Shown piece by piece: positions 54,885 through 63,784 of a stretch of DNA of 64,000 nucleotides. Under the pieces are notes generated by a model that had not been told where the DNA came from, ran no database searches, and saw nothing but the letters and a program-made list of their open reading frames with translations. The stretch is taken from the NCBI GenBank assembly GCA_963662175.1, contig OY759225.1:15245601-15309600 (forward strand), read 5' to 3'. Position 1 is the first letter of the stretch, and each line of letters starts with the position of its first letter. The translations under genes were made by a program, and so were the position numbers. Origin of the DNA: Aradus depressus. Its lineage: Eukaryota > Arthropoda > Insecta > Hemiptera > Aradidae.

Positions 54885-55320
54885 GAAACCAGCTCTCAAA
54901 TCCTCATACCAAATTTTCTAATGATCGGCAGTTATTCTTGAATTGTTTAACCCTCTTCTCTTCGGCCGATATCGCTGAAATGTGACAGGCTTATGACCTC
55001 ATTAGGTTTTGAATTTAAAAATGAAATTTCATGTCGATACTTTCACTGCAATGGCAGTTATTGAAGTTTTTGAGGTCTTTCTGCCGATTTAGCTGAAACT
55101 TAATGAGAATTCATATATGAAACTTTATGTCGATACATTCACTACTGGAGTTAATTAGACAATTATTAGAGTTAAACCTCTCTCCTATTTCCTCCCTTCC
55201 CTTTGGTCAATTTGACTGTAAATCAATAGGTGCCGTTGTTACTGGGTTCTGGATTCATATACGAGTACATGGTCAGAAATTTGAAGTTAGACCAGAATTT
55301 CTGACACCCTGATTCCAAAA
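54885..55320. repeat. Dispersed repeat family A, copy 13
   Basis: TTCGGCCGATATCGCTGAAA, TTCATGTCGATACTTTCACT, ATGTCGATACATTCACTACT in order. An A run and another end motif (55560-55680: TTAAATTCCGTTGAAAACTC) follow. Confidence 0.6.
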
Positions 55321-55689
55321 ATAAAAAATAAAAAATTTGAAAAAAAAAAAAAAAAAAAAGTCATATCAATTCTACATTAAATGTAGAATATACATTTTAT
55401 ATTGAGTACAAAGGAGAAAAAATATTTTTCAAAGTTGAGCTGTTTAGCCAAAATACCTCTGACACTTTTGCTAGTGGTGCCATCTGTTGAAATAAATTCA
55501 TAATAAAATACGGGACATTTAACCTTAACAGAAACCCTTCTATAGAGAACATCCCTTTTTTTTTTTTTTTTTTTTCTTTTTTTTCAATTTTTGGGATCAG
55601 GAGGTCGGAAAACTAAAAAATTAAATTCCGTTGAAAACTCTACTTCGACTTTGTGACCGATTTCCCCTATAGCTGGAAGGAAATGATAA

Positions 55690-55880
55690 AAACATTCTAA
55701 CAAAGAAAAGAAATCTGAAACCCAAAGTATAGGGTGAGATTATGAGGTGAAAATTGGTCCTTGAGGTTGAACAGTTACAGATAGGCGGGGTTGGACGGGT
55801 GAAATTAAGTCTGTTCCAAAAACATTGGATATTTTCTCATTGTAGCGAAACAAAACCGAAGATTAGAAGGATGTCAATTT
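55690..55880 (+). repeat. Repeat family E, copy 1
   Basis: It has an inverted partner at 58895-59080 (CTTGAGGTTGAACAG / AACCTCAAGG; GTTCCAAAAACATTGGAT / ATCCAATGTTTTTGGAAC). The two lie ~3 kb apart in opposite orientation within the same intron. No coding content. Confidence 0.65.
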
Positions 55881-55917
55881 GGAGAGAGAGAATAATTAGT
55901 CAATTAATTTCTAACTT

Positions 55918-56765
55918 CTAAGTTGAGGAACGCGGACATATTGTGGAATTTGTAATAAATAAATAAAACAAGCTTATTTTTTAAAATGTTGTCTATTCCA
56001 CTAAAGATATTTATAAAAATACAACAACCGGTTTCGGCTTCACACCATCGTCAGGTCTAGTTATGAACTAAGTTAGTTTGCAGAGTGCGACCCCTCCAAT
56101 ACCTCTCTGGTGAAAGGTGCCACTTCAATTAGGGAATACCCCGGCTTAACCATTTGCTACATCATGAAATATTTGACAAAACACTAATTTTTCTTAATTT
56201 ACATAAAATAACATCTTTTGACTAATAAGTAAAAAATAAAACTAAAAAGATAATAACATATATATGGAAACCTATAATAATTACAAACATAGGTATATGT
56301 GGAAATAGAACCAGTTCAGGGTTTTGAATGGCCAGATTTATTTTAACTATTCCCCTTTGCTAAAACCCTGAACCGGTTCTATTTCCACATATACCTATGT
56401 TTGTTATTATCTGTTATTATTATAGGTTTCCATATGTATGTTATTATCTGTTATGTTTTTTTAGTTTTATTTTTTACTTATTAGTCAAAAGATGTTATTT
56501 TATGTAAATTAAGAAACATTAGTGTTTTGTCAAATATTTCATGATGTAGCTAACAGTTAAGCCGGGGGATTCCCTAATTGAAGTGGCACCTTTCACCAGA
56601 GAGGTATTGGAGGGGTCGCACTCTGCAAACTAACTTAGTTCATAACTAGACCTGACGATGGTGTGAAGCCGAAATCGGTTGTTGTATTTTTATAAATATC
56701 TTTAGTGGAATAGACACCATTTCAAAAAATAAGCTTGTTTTATTTATTAATTAATTTGTATACAA
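55918..56765. repeat. ~0.8 kb palindrome with Penelope-like ends
   Basis: Two arms of ~370 bp in inverted orientation meet near 56350 with a ~35-bp spacer. Wording such as CAAGCTTATTTTTTAAAATG, ACCCCTCCAATACCTCTCTG and GTTCTATTTCCACATATACC occurs once per arm. Each arm contains CCTGACGATGGTGTGAAGCC followed by GAAA(C/T)CGGTTG, a hammerhead-like block (at 56661-56690 on the plus strand, 56030-56062 on the minus strand). A solo piece of one end is at 38369-38508. No coding sequence. Interpreted as two inverted PLE terminal repeats with nothing between them. Confidence 0.8.
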
Positions 56766-56810
56766 TTTGTGATGATACATTCATCTTATCAGTTATCTGG
56801 TTCACAGGGA

Positions 56811-57130
56811 GGGGGCCGGTAGCTCAGTGGTATGCGTGCTTGCCTTCTGAACTCAAGGTAGTGGGTTCAAAACCCGGCCGGAGGCCCTAAGTTTATTCCA
56901 TCTGGGAAATAAGGTAAACATAAGCATGCCATTCTTCGGATGGGACGTTAATCAATTGTCCTGAGATGTCAGGTACTCGTTAAGGACCCCTACCCTAGGT
57001 GAATAAAAATTTAGGGTAGGCAAAATTTAGGACTCCCATAGTAGTCGGGCTCATGTCCACCAGAGTGACGAAGGAGCGCTCTGTTAGTAGGCGATATGAC
57101 CTCGTAGTTAAAGCCCAAAGAGTCATAATA
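56811..57130 (+). mobile_element. SINE-1 diverged copy
   Basis: Head (GGCCGGTAGCTCAGTGGTAT; B box GGGTTCAAAACCC) and body are present with small deletions; the tail decays to ATAATAATAACTAA. A family A end follows at 57170-57265. Confidence 0.85.
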
Positions 57131-57435
57131 ATAACTAATTCTTGTTCACAGACATACATACAGAACGATTTTTTTTCATATTTGGTATCTGGTGGTCGGA
57201 AAAAATGAAATTCCGTTGAAAAGTCAACTTCGGATTTCTGATAGGTTATATAACTTCCTCGTATACTCTGGAACTTCTTTCTCGCTGTGGAGATGAGTAG
57301 AAAGGGGTAGAGTTTCCAGGAGCCATAATGAATAGTCTTTCGTTCTAGAACGGATGCGAACGAGTCCACTTAGTTGTCGGAACTCAAGTAGAAATGGTGT
57401 GTACACCTAGGGACCTAAATATCCAATGCCCCCTT

Positions 57436-57660
57436 CCCTGTTAGCTTTACTGTGGGAGTCCTAAATTTTGCCTAACCAGGTTTAGTCACCTATAATACAG
57501 CGTTTTTGTCTTACAACATCGCTTAATGTCCTACCCGAAGGACGGCGTGCCTAGAGTTGTTTACCTCCAGGTAAAAAAATCCAAGGGTCTCGGCCGGGTT
57601 TCGAACCTGCGATCTTTATATCAGTAGGCTAGCACGATACCTCTGAGCTACCAGCGCACT
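57436..57660 (-). mobile_element. SINE-1 diverged, tail-less copy
   Basis: From TACTGTGGGAGTCCTAAATT to GAGCTACCAGCGC on the complement. B box GGTTTCGAACCTG. It has accumulated many changes. 57661-57984 next to it holds nothing recognised. Confidence 0.75.
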
Positions 57661-57984
57661 TTCTTATGTCCTTACTACAACCTAATAAAAAGTAGTATTC
57701 CTTATGACAGTTCGTCCTTGAGGTAGGCTAACGAAGAGTGTACTAATCTCTCTGGAAACATTGATCACCGAACTACCTACCTCGAACTACAAATCTGTGG
57801 TCACAGTGAAGTCTAAATTCGTAACTTTTCAGGGCAGCACTTTTTTATTTTTGTATTAATAGTGTAAATCCAGTTTTGGGAATAAATAAATTATATTTGC
57901 ATCATTATTAATCATATACCTTCTAAATCTATAGGAGTGAATGAAAATGAATATTGTTAATCCCTTCTTGGATTTTCCCTTAGT

Positions 57985-58327
57985 TACCTAATCATTCCCC
58001 ATCACTTACCTAATTTTTAGTCACACTTACCTAATTATTAACCCTACTTTTTGAAATACTCGTGAATGATGCCTCTCTAAAGTTGATTTAATCAAAAACA
58101 AACTCTTCACTTGGAATAGTCTGCCATAGTGAATAAATTGTTAAATGCAGTTGTCTCATTAATGATTCCTCAAAGAACTAGATTAACCGAGAACATACAC
58201 AATTTTACGAGATACCAAAAAAACCACATCTTTATAATTCCGAAAGTATTAGAGTCCTGAGCTCCCAACTTCTTCACAGTGGCTTGGGAGATTTTACGAC
58301 TTAACAACTTATTTAATGTGACCATAG
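57985..58327 (+). repeat. Dispersed repeat family D, copy 2
   Basis: Direct sister of 44484-44910 with small deletions; the two share the entire order of phrases from CATTCCCCATCACTTACCTA to TTTTACGACTTAACAACTTA. A 38-bp SINE-1 tail scrap (GTAGTTAAACCCCGGGCATG) follows at 58328. Confidence 0.7.
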
Positions 58328-58461
58328 ATGACCCTGGTAGTTAAACCCCGGGCATGAGTCACCATAACTAATTTAGTTTCGGAAGGTCATTGATACAGTT
58401 ACCGACACTTATCTTTTTAGTTGTATCAGCTGCTTTTTTTTTCATCATTCAATACATTTAT

Positions 58462-58722
58462 TAATTTTGTTCTCCGTCGAATACGCCATCCAAATTGATA
58501 ATACTGATATTCCCTGGAATACTTCACAACAAACATTAAAATATCTCGGCTTACACATGGACACAAAACTTACATGGCACACCCACATCTCAACAAAACT
58601 AACACAAGCATACCAAAGTCTCTCACAACTTTATCCACTCATTAACCGCAACATTCCAATCCGCCCAAATGGCATCAAAATCTTGTACACATCACTATTA
58701 CGTCCACTACTAACATATGCTT
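58462..58722 (+). pseudogene. Jockey-like LINE reverse transcriptase C-terminal fragment
   Basis: The plus frame reads YAIQIDNTDIPWNTSQQTLK, YLGLHMDTKLTWHTHISTKL, SLSQLYPLINRNIPIRPNGI and ILYTSLLRPLLTYA. The K-YLG-D--L-W-H segment and LLRP-LTYA are the standard end of Jockey-group reverse transcriptases. Homology stops sharply at 58722. No tail is present. The fragment is intronic to the nuclease-like gene, in the same sense. Confidence 0.8.
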
Positions 58723-58894
58723 ATTTTGTTGTCACTTTTGTGAAAGGCACTAGAATGCCGGCCCAAATAAATTACTTTCTTTCTAATTTTGTTATTCTTT
58801 GTATTACAAAATTTTGTATAACAAAATTTATCACCGGCAATATACTTCCCCAACACAAATTAGTCAATTAAGTTTTTGCTCTCCCTCCAAAGCG

Positions 58895-59080
58895 ACATTT
58901 CTTATTGACAAATTGACATCTAACTAATCATCGGTTTTGTTTCACTAAAAGATCCAATGTTTTTGGAACAGACTTAATAAGAATGTCACCCGTCCAACCT
59001 CAAGGAACAATTTTCACCTCATAGTCCCCCCCTATACTTTGAGTTTCAGATTTTTTTTCTTTATTGGAATATTTTTATCA
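58895..59080 (-). repeat. Repeat family E, copy 2
   Basis: Inverted partner of 55690-55880. 59081-59369 beyond it has no recognised content. Confidence 0.65.
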
Positions 59081-59369
59081 CTTTTTAGTTTCAGATGAAT
59101 CCACAAATAGATTGGTTCATTCAACTTCTTAGCTGTATCATTAGCTACTTTATAATCCAGGTATGAAAATATTAGTTTCACTACCTAGTACCATTGAAAT
59201 CTGTCAGTTGGAGAGGCGGCCTGGTTGAGGTGCAGCGTTGCCAAGACTTGCACGCGATCCATGCCTATTCCCTCATTCCTCCGAGATTAATAGTGTAAAT
59301 CTAGTGGTAAACAAAATAAATAATCCTCTTAAACTATCAAATAACATAGAGTCGTTCGGAAACTATTGT

Positions 59370-59717
59370 GAAGATTTACCACTCACTCACTAATCTCCTA
59401 AATTAATTTTGCCGGATGCCATTCAAAATTACCATGCACTCAGTCACTAATCTCCTAAATCAATTTTGCCGGAAGCCGTTCAAATTTACCATGCACTCAC
59501 TCACTAATCTCCTTAATCAATTTTGCCGGATGCCGTTCAAATTTACCATGCACTCACTCAACTAATCTCCTAAATCATTTTTGCCGGATTCCGTTCAAAT
59601 TTACCATGCACTCACTCACTAATCTCCTAAATCAATTTTGCCGGATGCCGTTCAAATTTACCATGCACTCACTCACTATTCTCCTAAATCAATTTTTCCG
59701 GATGCCGTTCAAATTTA
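59370..59717. repeat. 57-bp tandem repeat, about six units
   Basis: Unit phrases ACTCACTCACTAATCTCC, TAAATCAATTTTGCCGGATG and CCGTTCAAATTTACCATGC. Units differ by a few bases. It lies in the intron between the exons at 53188 and 60107. Confidence 0.9.
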
Positions 59718-59804
59718 TCTGATAATTAGAGCATAGACAGGCATTAGAAAAACAAAACTTAAAAAAATCGAATTACCATTCGTAAGGACAGACAACCAAT
59801 AATA

Positions 59805-60040
59805 GGTTAGGTTTTATGACTCATGCCCGGGCTTTAACTACGAGGTCATATCGCCTACTACCAGAGCACTCTTTCGTCACTCTGATGAATATGAGCTCGA
59901 CTGTACTGTGGGAGTCCAGCCTACCCTAAATTTTTATTCACCTAGGGCAGGACTCTTTAATGAGTACCTGACATCGTACTGGCTCGGGACCATCGCTTAA
60001 CATCCGAACCGAAGGACGGCGTGGTTAAGTTTATTTTAAG
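59805..60040 (-). mobile_element. SINE-1 tail half, close to an exon
   Basis: From the tail (AGGTTAGG) to GAAGGACGGCGTGGTTAAGT on the complement; the tRNA-like head is missing. It ends ~67 bp before the exon at 60107. Confidence 0.8.
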
Positions 60041-60106
60041 TTTTTTTATATTATATTTTTATATTATATTATAATATGTATTATGTATTATTTGTATTTT
60101 AAACAG

Positions 60107-60253
60107 AATCCCTCAACCGAAGAGAAATACATTCCTGTTCTTAACATTTGCCACGTAGACGACTTCAGTAATCTGTTCACAACAATTCATATTGATGGTT
60201 TCCTGCTCAGTAATTCAGACCTAGAATCTCCAATCTCTCGAGTGGTTACTGAG
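60107..60253 (+). CDS. Nuclease-like gene, second well-supported exon
   Basis: 147 nt, 49 codons, phase 0 at both ends: acceptor TTTTAAACAG, donor GAG|GTATTG. It encodes NPSTEEKYIPVLNICHVDDF, SNLFTTIHIDGFLLSNSDLE and SPISRVVTE. The segment (I/V)-(N/E)-(I/V)-C with an acidic stretch, then a hydrophobic strand, corresponds to the beginning of the nuclease domain of insect dsRNase-like proteins, where an EVC motif precedes the region leading to the RGH motif. The intron before it is 6.7 kb and full of transposons; the one after is 269 bp. Confidence 0.75.
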
Positions 60254-60522
60254 GTATTGATAAACAACAAAATATGGCCATAATAGAAATTTTTTTATAC
60301 CAACCACTTTTGTACAGACCCCCCTCCTCTCAAATTTGTTATTTTCTTTATAATATAGGTTAAGTATTAATAAACCCCATATTTTGTTCTCTATTCTATG
60401 CTATTCATTTTCCCTGTCAACCAAGTATCTAGGTAAATACCTTTGGATTAGATTAAACATTTTTGCAATTTAAGAAAAATTTTTGTGACATCTCATATTA
60501 TATTTATTTATGATTTGAATAG

Positions 60523-60750
60523 ATGGAAATTCTTAGCAAGGTATATTCAGCAATACCTGATGATGCAAAAGTATTACAGAAACAGAAATGTGAATTATTT
60601 CTAGCCCGTCTGGTTACGGAAAAGGATTATTATTTCCGGACGGAAGAAAAGGCCTGGGAAAAAGCCGGTATAAAGATATTACAATGGAATACGATACACT
60701 ATGGAGAATGGCTTAATTTGAGGAATAACATAAAACGAATAGCAAAAACA
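60523..60750 (+). CDS. Nuclease-like gene, exon with degenerate active site
   Basis: 228 nt, 76 codons, phase 0: acceptor TTGAATAG, donor ACA|GTAAGT. It encodes MEILSKVYSAIPDDAKVLQK, then ELFLARLVTEKDYYF and GIKILQWNTIHYGEWLNLRN. In active DNA/RNA non-specific endonucleases this region has (A/D)RGH, then an Asn that binds the metal, then QW-x8-W-x3-E. Here RGH is RLV (residues 29-31), the Asn position is Ile, and the Glu position after the W is Arg (residue 67), while the framework residues L-A-R, Q-W and G-x-W remain. The fold seems kept and the chemistry lost. Confidence 0.8.
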
Positions 60751-60797
60751 GTAAGTATATCACAAAGCAATTGTTCTACTTCTCATCAGTAAGGAAA

Positions 60798-61097
60798 AAT
60801 AATGGATCCTGTTGGGTTCAGTGGCTTCCTTTGAAGGAAAATAGTGGCTCCTGTTGGGTTCAGTTGTTTCCTTTGAAGGAAAATAGTGGCTCCTGTTGGG
60901 TTCAGTGGTTTCCTTTGAAGGAAAATAGTGGCTCCTGTTGGGTTCAGTGGTTTCCTTTGAAGGAAAATAGTGGCTCCTGTTGGGTTCAGTTGTTTCCTTT
61001 GAAGGAAAATAGTGGCTCCTGTTGGGTTCAGTGGTTTCCTTTGAAGGAAAATAGTGGCTCCTGTTGGGTTCAGTGGTTTCCTTTGAAGGAAAATAGT
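60798..61097 (+). repeat. 42-bp minisatellite in the last intron
   Basis: About seven near-identical 42-bp units (TGGCTCCTGTTGGGTTCAGT, then GGTTTCCTTTGAAGGAAAAT). Each unit contains the palindrome TTTCCTTTGAAGGAAA. One frame is open as the 14-residue repeat SGSCWVQWFPLKEN (60771-61298). It starts 47 bp after the donor of the preceding exon and is not in that exon's frame, so it is taken as intronic. Confidence 0.9.
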
Positions 61098-61104
61098 TAT
61101 TTAT

Positions 61105-61446
61105 TTAATATATTAAACCTTCTACGACAATTTGTTAATGCTCCATTTTGTGTCACCAACAAAGTCCTACACAATTTCCTTATGTACAATACCAAATCCG
61201 ATTCAAGAAATTTCATTCTAAGCTTAATACCCATCTCAATCCTCTCGTTTAGCGCTTGTCCTTTCAGTCCCATGTCGACAACCCTTCAAGCCGCCTAAGA
61301 TGACCTTGGCCTCGCGATCTTCTGTGAATATTGACGCTATCTAAGGAAGTGCTTCTCCCATCAATTGTACACTTTATTTGATCACATGTTCACATCTATC
61401 CATTACATATCATTGTATTTTGCACACATTGTTTAATAAAAAAAAC
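61105..61446 (+). mobile_element. Jockey-like LINE C-terminal end with poly-A
   Basis: Across frameshifts: LNLLRQFVNAPFCVTNKVLH, QIRFKKFHSKLNTHLNPLV, stop, RLSFQSHVDNPSSRLR and PWPRDLL before a stop. This matches the end of the Jockey-like ORF2 proteins at 10183 and 45880 (P-YV-NK-LH, KL-TH-NP, RDLL). An A-rich tail is at 61435-61446. Confidence 0.65.
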
Positions 61447-61509
61447 ACTTATCATCTCCTTCGAATCTAATGAACTAAGAAAATTGCCGATGCACCATTT
61501 CTAATATCA

Positions 61510-61806
61510 TTAACTACCCCCCGGCGACCGCGATGTAGAGGCAGCCCCATCCCACTAATCTCGAGCTCTCTCGGCGCCACCAGGTAGCCGCAACACTAGG
61601 AGGTCTGGGAGTGTCAGCCTGTCCCGTGAGGGACCAGAGACTGTCGCCCCCAGACACCCCCCCCCCCCCCCCCCACCCCCCATACCATAATTGTATACAG
61701 TTATATTTGTATATTTGTATTGTTATGTATATTGTACATTCTCTTCCCCGACGAAGTTGCGGGGCGGGTGATTTACCGGAGCACCCGGAAAAAAAAAAAA
61801 AAAAAA
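61510..61806 (+). mobile_element. 3' UTR of the 3'-hairpin LINE family
   Basis: It matches the 3' UTR at 21525-21818 (CCGGCGACCG-GATGTAG, GAGCTCTCTCGGCGCCA, GGGACCAGAGACTGTCGCCC) and ends with the stem-loop CCCCG...CGGGG (61746-61764), CCGGAGCACCCGG and an A run. A C run (61658-61675) is internal. No coding part remains. Confidence 0.85.
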
Positions 61807-62099
61807 CTCTTTATTTTGAATATTTACAATCGGTATAACCATAAGTAAATTTGATGAATGATACATAGAACAAAGAAAAAACAGAATTAAAAAATGAAAA
61901 AAAAAAAATAAAAGAAAAAAAAAAGAAAATAAATAATAATAATAATAAAAATATAATTATATAATTCCTTGATCAATTGATGAATAACCAAATGAGAAAA
62001 CTCTATGGATATATAAATTGATTGTTTATCCTTACTAGAATGGCCAATTATACAGGTAGTAAAAAAATTTCAACACGAAATATAAAAGCTTATGTATTT

Positions 62100-62101
62100 T
62101 T

Positions 62102-62172
<71 letters not shown>

Positions 62173-62178
62173 TATATG

Positions 62179-62222
<44 letters not shown>
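62100..62222. repeat. (TA)n microsatellite
   Basis: A long TA array with one interruption (ATGAATATATGTATTA). The Tyr/Ile ORFs over it are artefacts of composition. Confidence 0.95.
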
Positions 62223-62231
<9 letters not shown>

Positions 62232-62390
62232 GTCTTTTAGGAAACATATTTATTGTTATACATTCAGAATCTCCTTACACAAATCTTATTATAAGATTAT
62301 TAATTAGATATTTTAACTTAGTTGAAAAGTGAATACATAAGCTTCTATATTCAGTGTTGCAATTTTTTTTTACTATATAATTGGCTATGT
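62221..62390 (-). repeat. Inverted copy of the gene's 3' end, left arm
   Basis: The complement of 62770-62946: ACATATTTATTGTTATACAT, CTCCTTACACAAATCTTAT, TTGAAAAGT-AATACATAAGC and GTGTTGCAATTTTTTTT occur in both, the left arm reversed. It ends 23 bp before the last exon. A third, direct copy of part of it (ATCCTTACTAGAATGGCC, AAAAGCTTATGTATTT) is at 62030-62098. Confidence 0.8.
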
Positions 62391-62413
62391 ATATATATAT
62401 TTTTTGTTTTCAG

Positions 62414-62797
62414 TTTAAGGTCAAGTTCAACGTCTATATAGGGATTGATGGACCAATGAAGAATTTAGGATCAACTTCCGTTGACAAAATTAAAATAGAT
62501 TCTACCATCGACTCGAAGAAGTTTGATATATCGCTCTCCAAGTACACAATAATATGGTTCGAAAGACCTGACACTAAAGAGTGTACTGTATTCGCCTTCC
62601 TCAATTATCCTAAAAAACAAACAGACGTACCAGATCCATGTATTGACAGATGTAAGGACCTCAAGTGGCCCAAAGGACTCAATCTCAAAGAACTAAGTGG
62701 AGATTTCATATGCTGCAGCCATGAGGATTTAAGTAAAACAATTAAACTAATTCCGAAAATTGAATGTCTATCCTTACTAGAATGGCCTATTATATAA
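62414..62797 (+). CDS. Nuclease-like gene, terminal exon
   Basis: 384 nt including the stop, 127 codons, phase 0, acceptor TTGTTTTCAG. It encodes FKVKFNVYIGIDGPMKNLGS, YTIIWFERPDTKECTVFAFL, DPCIDRCKDLKWPKGLNLKE and GDFICCSHEDLSKTIKLIPK. The order V-(T/I)G--G, then W/F--(D)-T/S---VFA-(N), C--C--L-W, and CC--EDL-KTI--IP matches the C-terminal half of insect DNA/RNA non-specific endonucleases, including the paired-cysteine CC motif, which makes this the most diagnostic exon. The stop TAA at 62795-62797 is followed by AATAAA at 62917. Confidence 0.85.
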   Translation, partial: FKVKFNVYIGIDGPMKNLGSTSVDKIKIDSTIDSKKFDISLSKYTIIWFERPDTKECTVFAFLNYPKKQTDVPDPCIDRCKDLKWPKGLNLKELSGDFICCSHEDLSKTIKLIPKIECLSLLEWPII

Positions 62798-62946
62798 AAA
62801 AAAAATTGCAACACTAAAATCAAAAGCTTATGTATTTACTTTTCAACTAGGTTGAAATATATAATTAATAATCTTATAATATATAAGATTTGTGTAAGGA
62901 GATCTGAATGTATAACAATAAATATGTTTTCTAAAAGAGTAATGTT
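62770..62946 (+). repeat. Inverted repeat right arm over stop codon and 3' UTR
   Basis: Right arm of the inverted pair with 62221-62390. It covers the last ~9 codons, the stop and the 3' UTR of the nuclease-like gene. Confidence 0.8.
62917..62922 (+). promoter_or_regulatory. Candidate polyadenylation signal
   Basis: AATAAA 120 bp after the stop codon of the nuclease-like gene and just upstream of the LINE at 62961, in the expected place for 3' end formation. Confidence 0.45.
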
Positions 62947-62960
62947 TACCTACATAATAT

Positions 62961-63671
62961 TTTTTTTTTTTTTGCATTGGAGGGGGAAATGCTGTGACGC
63001 ACATCCAGGGAAGGTAGCCCTGGATAGTGTGGGACTCGAGCCGATTCACCATACCCACTAAAACCCCCTCCTTGCCGATCCTGATTCCCTTCCGCGGAAC
63101 TGACGGTCTGTCATCACTTCGCTGAAGGGAGGAAGGGTGGCTGGTAACGCCCCTTCTTCTGTTTTATTACCGCTACTGTTCCTCGTCAGCCCTCTCCTGA
63201 AGGGCCAACCCGCCCATGATGAGCGCTGCAAAATCGCAGCCTTCATCCCACGACTCCTGGGAGCGCAGCATAGCGTCCACGTAACTGGTAGCAGTGGGGC
63301 GCCCATGCTGCACTCCAGATTTTTCCTTCGCTCCTCAAATCTGGGGCATTTGAGGAGGACATGCTCCGCCGACTCCGTCTCACCAAGGCACGCGGGGCAG
63401 TCTGGTGTTGTTGCTGCCCCGATTTTGTGAAGGTACCCCCGGAACCCACCGTGTCCCGTGAGTACCTGGGTGAGGTGGTAATTCACCTCCCCATGCTTCC
63501 TGGTGAGCCAAGGCTCGACTCGAGGGATGAGCCGATGGGTCCACCGTCCCTTTGTGGACTTGTCCCATTCTTCCTGCCACTCCCTAATTGTCCTGGCCCT
63601 CTCTGGCTCTGCTGGACCAGGGCTGGCCCCCGCGTCCTGATAGAAGACCCGGTTTCCCCTGCGGTCGACGA
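62961..63671 (-). mobile_element. 5'-truncated R1-like LINE with 14-bp target duplication
   Basis: The minus strand encodes IREWQEEWDKSTKGRWTHRL, IPRVEPWLTRKHGEVNYHLT, QVLTGHGGFRGYLHKIG, then CPACLGETESAEHVLLKCPR. The W-x6-GRWT--LIP---W--RKHGEVN--LTQ-LTGHG-FR-YL order and the CCHC knuckle are those of R1-clade ORF2 C-termini. The tail is the T run 62961-62973 (poly-A on the minus strand). TACCTACATAATAT flanks both sides (62947-62960, 63672-63685). The insertion lies just after the nuclease-like gene, in the opposite sense. 63686-63784 beyond it is AT-rich. Confidence 0.9.
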
Positions 63672-63784
63672 TACCTACATAATATGTATAAATAAATGTT
63701 TACCTACATAATATGTACCTATTAAGTGATGGTAAGATGTGAGACGAGATTTCTCAAAGAAACAAAAGACGTGGTTTCCCATTG

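Noticed and set aside
60771..61298. 175-aa ORF with seven SGSCWVQWFPLKEN repeats as an exon
   Set aside because: It is not in the frame of the preceding exon, has no acceptor, and its end is LINE sequence.
62092..62332. Two Tyr/Ile-rich ORFs on the plus strand
   Set aside because: They translate the (TA)n microsatellite; composition explains them entirely.
63137..63711. Plus-strand ORFs of 97 and 116 aa at the window end
   Set aside because: They are antisense to the R1-like LINE coding region, whose minus-strand reading matches a known domain order.
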